From Emcibacter sp048269205 (GTDB taxonomy: Bacteria; Pseudomonadota; Alphaproteobacteria; Sphingomonadales; Emcibacteraceae): a stretch of DNA of 64,000 nucleotides. Under the pieces are notes generated by a model. It had not been told where the DNA came from. It did no database searches and saw only the letters and a program-made list of their open reading frames with translations. Numbering within the stretch: position 1 is the first letter of the stretch; every line of letters starts with the position of its first letter. Positions 59,787 through 64,000 of this stretch are shown piece by piece. The stretch covers positions 434,001 to 498,000 of the forward strand of contig NZ_JBLXJC010000002.1 of NCBI RefSeq assembly GCF_048269205.1, given 5' to 3'. A program made the translations under genes and the position numbers.

Positions 59787-60032
59787 GTGATTGGCCACAG
59801 CGATATTGACAAAGCGTGCCTCAGGCAGAAAATCAAAGATGGCGGGATCACCTTCGCCGGCAACAGGCGACTGAAAATCTATGGCACATTATGCTGTCCG
59901 TCCGGCAAACGCATGAAACCGGAGAACCGTGTGTTCTTCACAAATGAAAAAGAGGCTATAGACTGCGGCTATCGTCCCTGCGGCACCTGCATGAAGAAAG
60001 ACTATGACGAATGGACCTCATTGAACGCCTGA
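59787..60032 (+). CDS. stand-alone Ada metal-binding domain protein
   Basis: An 81-residue protein that is almost entirely the N-terminal zinc domain of Ada, the part that accepts methyl groups from DNA phosphotriesters. It reads RRLKIYGTLCCPSGKRMKPENRVFFTNEKEAIDCGYRPCGTCM. In Ada the zinc ligands follow the pattern FCxxxC…CxxC; here CCPSG stands where CRPSC is expected, so the second early cysteine position holds Gly and an extra Cys occurs directly after the first. The late pair PCGTC is intact. It starts at GTG three bases after the preceding stop and overlaps the alkB start by 22 bases. Similar stand-alone domains exist in other bacteria, so the form is not necessarily degenerate. Confidence 0.8.
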   Translation: MIGHSDIDKACLRQKIKDGGITFAGNRRLKIYGTLCCPSGKRMKPENRVFFTNEKEAIDCGYRPCGTCMKKDYDEWTSLNA

Positions 60033-60619
60033 AGGGCGAACCCGACAATCTGCTGCCCTGTGACGGCACCGTGCTTTATTACGGCCCGGTGATGGAGCCG
60101 CAACGCGCCGACAGCTATTTCCATGTGCTGCAGGAAACAATCGACTGGCAGCATGACCGGGCCGTCATCATGGGTAAAGAGATCACCACAAAACGCAAGG
60201 TGGCCTGGTATGCGGACAAACCCTTTGACTATCGTTATTCAGGTGTCACGAAGGTGGCCCTGCCCTGGACCCGGGAACTCAGGGAACTCAAACAGCTTGT
60301 CGAGGACAACTGTGGCGAGGTCTTCAATTCCTGCCTGCTGAACCTCTATCACAGCGGCGAAGAAGGCATGGCCTGGCACAGCGATGCCGAAAAAGCATTG
60401 AAGAAAGACGGCGCCATCGGCTCCTTAAGCCTGGGGGCGGAAAGAAATTTTTCCTTCCGGCACAAAAAGACCAAAAACAGGGTTTCCCGGCTCCTGCAGC
60501 ACGGCAGCCTGCTGGTGATGAAGGACACAACGCAGACCCACTGGCTGCACCGCCTGCCGCCCAGCAAAACCGTACAGCGGCCCCGCATCAATCTGACATT
60601 CCGCCTGATTGTGGAGTGA
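60011..60619 (+). CDS. alpha-ketoglutarate-dependent DNA dioxygenase, AlkB family
   Basis: A 202-residue oxidative demethylase of 1-methyladenine and 3-methylcytosine type damage. The Fe(II) ligands are His-x-Asp in GMAWHSDAEK and the distal His in THWLHRLPPSK; 2OG arginines are in QRPRINLTFR. The nucleotide-recognition lid (RKVAWYADKPFDYRYSGV) is the form found in the ALKBH2/3-like bacterial class. It overlaps the Ada-domain gene by 22 bases and closes the operon; it is followed at 60699 by a convergent unrelated gene. Assignment is secure at family level. Confidence 0.93.
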   Translation: MDLIERLKGEPDNLLPCDGTVLYYGPVMEPQRADSYFHVLQETIDWQHDRAVIMGKEITTKRKVAWYADKPFDYRYSGVTKVALPWTRELRELKQLVEDNCGEVFNSCLLNLYHSGEEGMAWHSDAEKALKKDGAIGSLSLGAERNFSFRHKKTKNRVSRLLQHGSLLVMKDTTQTHWLHRLPPSKTVQRPRINLTFRLIVE

Positions 60620-60698
60620 TCCACAAGCAGGAGATTTGAGGAAAGCCTAAGGGATTAAACTTTTCCGTATGAGCTGCGACCAAGGCTGCATGAGGGGA

Positions 60699-61271
60699 CT
60701 AAAAGTCCCCGTCCACATCCCGGCCGAGCTCACCGGCCGAGGGTCGCCATTTTTCCAGCAGCACCACCAGCACAATGCAAATCAGGGCGAGCACCACCGC
60801 CAGCACCGGATAGGCAATGCCGGTGAGAGAGGCAATGGTGATCTTGCCCGGCCCTTCGCTCAGCAGCGCCACCTTGACCGCCGGTTCCATATAGCCATAC
60901 ACGGTGGCCCCGACCAGGGCGCCGACAAGGGTAAAGAGAGCGTCCCGATAGCCCACCCCTACCTGGGCCAGCACCGTGCCCGGGCATGCCCCGGCCAGCG
61001 AAATGCCACACCCCAGCATCAGACCGCCGACAAGCACTCCGCCGTAATAGGTGGCCTTGGGACTAAGCGTGACCAGTCCCATGCCGTTGAGTACGGCCAG
61101 CACCAGGGCACTGGTAGCAATGGCGCTAAGAAAGACTTTCAGCATAATGAAGTTTTTAAACTGCATCTGGCCGACAATCATACCGGGCTCGAAGACCCGG
61201 GACTTTTCAAGAGCCAGGCCGAAGACGGCGCCCATAACCAGACCGATCAGGATGGCTGATATAACAGACAT
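60699..61271 (-). CDS. YeeE/YedE sulfur transporter, second half
   Basis: A 190-residue membrane protein of the YeeE/YedE family, which imports thiosulfate or related reduced sulfur in bacteria. It has about five helices and the family glycine/cysteine signature GLMLGCGISLAGACPGTVLAQVGVG (with CxxxG and ACPG). The companion is the gene at 61290–61817, with 18 bases between them. Single-chain homologues carry both halves in one protein, so the pair probably makes a heterodimer. No rhodanese or persulfide dioxygenase gene is adjacent. Confidence 0.88.
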   Translation of the reverse strand: MSVISAILIGLVMGAVFGLALEKSRVFEPGMIVGQMQFKNFIMLKVFLSAIATSALVLAVLNGMGLVTLSPKATYYGGVLVGGLMLGCGISLAGACPGTVLAQVGVGYRDALFTLVGALVGATVYGYMEPAVKVALLSEGPGKITIASLTGIAYPVLAVVLALICIVLVVLLEKWRPSAGELGRDVDGDF

Positions 61272-61289
61272 GATGTTTTCCTTTCCCGT

Positions 61290-61817
61290 TTAAAGCCGAC
61301 GCAGAAGAATGAAGGCGGTAATAATGCCGCCCGCGAACATGGCCGCCACCGCCAGGGTGGAGCTGACCGCAAGCTGGGCCGTACCGGACAGACCGTGGCC
61401 GCTGGTACAACCGCCGGCAAGCCGGGCCCCGAACAGCATCAGGAAACCACCGATGAAGGCCACGCCGTATCGCACCCCCGGGCTGGTGGTACCAAGAGCC
61501 CGCGCCCAGATGGGTGAAATGGGCTGGCGCCTTGCCCCGGACAGTCGCGACGACAGGAAAGCGCCAAGCGCAATGCCGATAACCAGGGCAAGCTGCCACA
61601 GGTCTTTGGCCCCGCCGTCAATATATTTAGAAAAATAGTCCATCTGAACCACCGCCGGATCCACCAGCGAGGCAAAGTAGCCACTGACCGTCATATAGGA
61701 GGACGACGCCCCCAAGGCTGCATTGATCAGCATGAAGGCCGGTATCTGCAGCAAGCCGATGACAATCCCGGCCACCCACGGCGACCAAGCCTTGTCCTTC
61801 AAGGAAATTTTCGACAT
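61290..61817 (-). CDS. YeeE/YedE sulfur transporter, first half
   Basis: A 175-residue membrane protein with about four to five helices and the conserved block FLMLFGARLAGGCTSGHGLSGTAQLAVSS, which has the cysteine of the substrate path. It lies first in the two-gene unit. The start was set at the ATG with AGGAGGG five bases upstream. The upstream gap 61818–62022 holds a possible promoter and, at its far end, a tRNA gene. Sulfur species transported is unknown. Confidence 0.88.
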   Translation of the reverse strand: MSKISLKDKAWSPWVAGIVIGLLQIPAFMLINAALGASSSYMTVSGYFASLVDPAVVQMDYFSKYIDGGAKDLWQLALVIGIALGAFLSSRLSGARRQPISPIWARALGTTSPGVRYGVAFIGGFLMLFGARLAGGCTSGHGLSGTAQLAVSSTLAVAAMFAGGIITAFILLRRL

Positions 61818-62022
61818 TAGTCCCTCCTGCCCTTGCGGGCTTGTATGTGTTTCTTTCAACTGGAAAACTATTTCTACAAACCGGCCAGGCCCGGATGGGC
61901 CGGAAAGGAGAGTATACTCCATTCCACCCCGTCATGGAAATCCGGCCCGCAAAGGATTGCATGGATCGGGGGCAGGCGTCATTGATGCGGATCAAAGGGA
62001 GGCGGAGAGAGAATTAGGGAAA

Positions 62023-62099
62023 TGGTGGGCCCGGCAGGACTCGAACCTGCGACCAAACCGTTATGAGCGGTTCGCTCTAACCAACTGAGCTACGGGCCC
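62023..62099 (-). tRNA. tRNA with CAU anticodon (probable tRNA-Ile2, lysidine type; tRNA-Met possible)
   Basis: A 77-base cloverleaf including an encoded CCA. The acceptor is GGGCCCG with CGGGCCC, the D arm is GCTCAGTTGGTTAGAGC, the anticodon arm AACCG-CTCATAA-CGGTT reads CAU, and the T arm is GCAGG-TTCGAGT-CCTGC. The acceptor and anticodon stem resemble alphaproteobacterial isoleucine-2 tRNA, whose C is modified to lysidine, rather than the elongator methionine tRNA, which usually has GGC-type acceptors. I prefer Ile2 but cannot exclude Met from sequence alone. Confidence 0.92.
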
Positions 62100-62179
62100 C
62101 CGAAAGGATTAATGGTGAATAGCAGATCAGGGGGAATGAGAGCAAGCCGAAAGTGTATCCGGCTTACCCCGCCATATAT

Positions 62180-62452
62180 TTATTTAAGCTCGTCGATTTC
62201 GCGGGACAAATTATGGCTCTTGTCGGTGACGATACGCTCCAGGACCTTGATGCGCTCCTCAAGCCCCTCGATACGGTCAAGGTAAGGCTTGATCTGGTTC
62301 TTGGAGTAATAATCATCATCGAGCCCAAGGTCATGGGCCAGGGTGCCAAGATCAAGCCGGGCACCGTTTTCCCTGGCCTTAAGCCAGTTTTTGATAACGC
62401 CGCCGATGACCGCAATCAGAACGATCGCCACCACCATTTCAAAAGGTCCCAT
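62180..62452 (-). CDS. PspB-like small membrane protein
   Basis: A 90-residue protein with one N-terminal helix (FEMVVAIVLIAVIGGVIKNWL), a linker, and a C-terminal amphipathic coiled coil (YLDRIEGLEERIKVLERIVTDKSHNLSREIDEL). This resembles phage-shock protein B, a membrane partner in envelope-stress signalling, although no pspA or pspC gene is in the window. The call is by general architecture and the LEERIKVLERIVTD segment common to alphaproteobacterial relatives. It lies just downstream of rpoD on the same strand, 34 bases away. Confidence 0.65.
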   Translation of the reverse strand: MGPFEMVVAIVLIAVIGGVIKNWLKARENGARLDLGTLAHDLGLDDDYYSKNQIKPYLDRIEGLEERIKVLERIVTDKSHNLSREIDELK

Positions 62453-62486
62453 CGTCTATCCCCTTTTCAGTGACCTTGGGTTAACC

Positions 62487-64000
<1,514 letters not shown>

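Overview
The window looks like chromosomal DNA of a free-living, aerobic, probably marine alphaproteobacterium. Most of it is GC-rich by eye. Supporting signs are the alphaproteobacterial gene orders smc–dsbA-like–dciA…mutY and ctaC–ctaD–ctaB–small ORF–ctaG–ctaE–DUF983–surf1–thrC–M16 peptidase, the large TonB-dependent receptors, an RpoD with an acidic linker, and a fused RimB–RimK gene. An Emcibacter/Kordiimonadales/Rhodospirillales-type relative is a guess; I cannot place it by phylogeny. I see no CRISPR array, insertion sequence or prophage.

Layout: 1–6.0 kb is a chromosome-maintenance block (3' part of smc, a secreted DsbA-like thioredoxin, DciA-like protein, a DUF3667 membrane protein, MutY). 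6.1–8.5 kb has two cysteine-rich GFA-like proteins flanking a glutathione S-transferase, then a nitrilase-fold amidase. 8.5–17.5 kb is the aa3 cytochrome oxidase operon on the minus strand ending in thrC and an M16 peptidase; two FNR/FixK-like boxes lie upstream. 17.9–25.1 kb holds tldD, a PPOX-fold protein, two tandem PAS_5 proteins, gshA, a retropepsin-like protease, rsmE and ubiA. 25.5–31.1 kb is a methionine-cycle operon: an ArsR–methyltransferase fusion regulator (SahR-like), metF and a two-gene MetH, with a near-perfect palindrome before the first gene. 31.3–38.5 kb has an MlaA lipoprotein, the RimB–RimK fusion, EttA, a secreted amidohydrolase and a free-methionine-sulfoxide reductase. 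38.7–41.3 kb is a YtrA-type GntR/ABC operon.

41.4–53.7 kb is a nutrient-scavenging region. A Pho-box-like element precedes an Oar-like TonB receptor and a Tat-exported PhoD phosphatase, then a hybrid histidine kinase, then a second TonB receptor with an exported alpha/beta hydrolase and an M20 peptidase. 53.7–56.0 kb carries two saccharopine-dehydrogenase genes. 56.2–57.8 kb is a disturbed patch: an AT-rich DUF4062 gene, a remnant of a monooxygenase 3' end and an internally deleted hotdog thioesterase. 58.2–60.6 kb is a compact alkylation-repair operon in which Ada functions are split over separate proteins: AraC-HTH/O6-alkylguanine transferase, a 2OG-Fe(II) oxygenase, a stand-alone Ada zinc domain and AlkB. 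60.7–64 kb has a YeeE/YedE sulfur-transporter pair, a CAU tRNA, a PspB-like protein and most of rpoD.

The best candidates for new biology are the split adaptive-response operon with its uncharacterised dioxygenase and odd Ada domain, the Pho-controlled receptor–PhoD unit, and the decayed DUF4062/thioesterase patch. All functional calls come from reading translations and motifs; no database search was possible.
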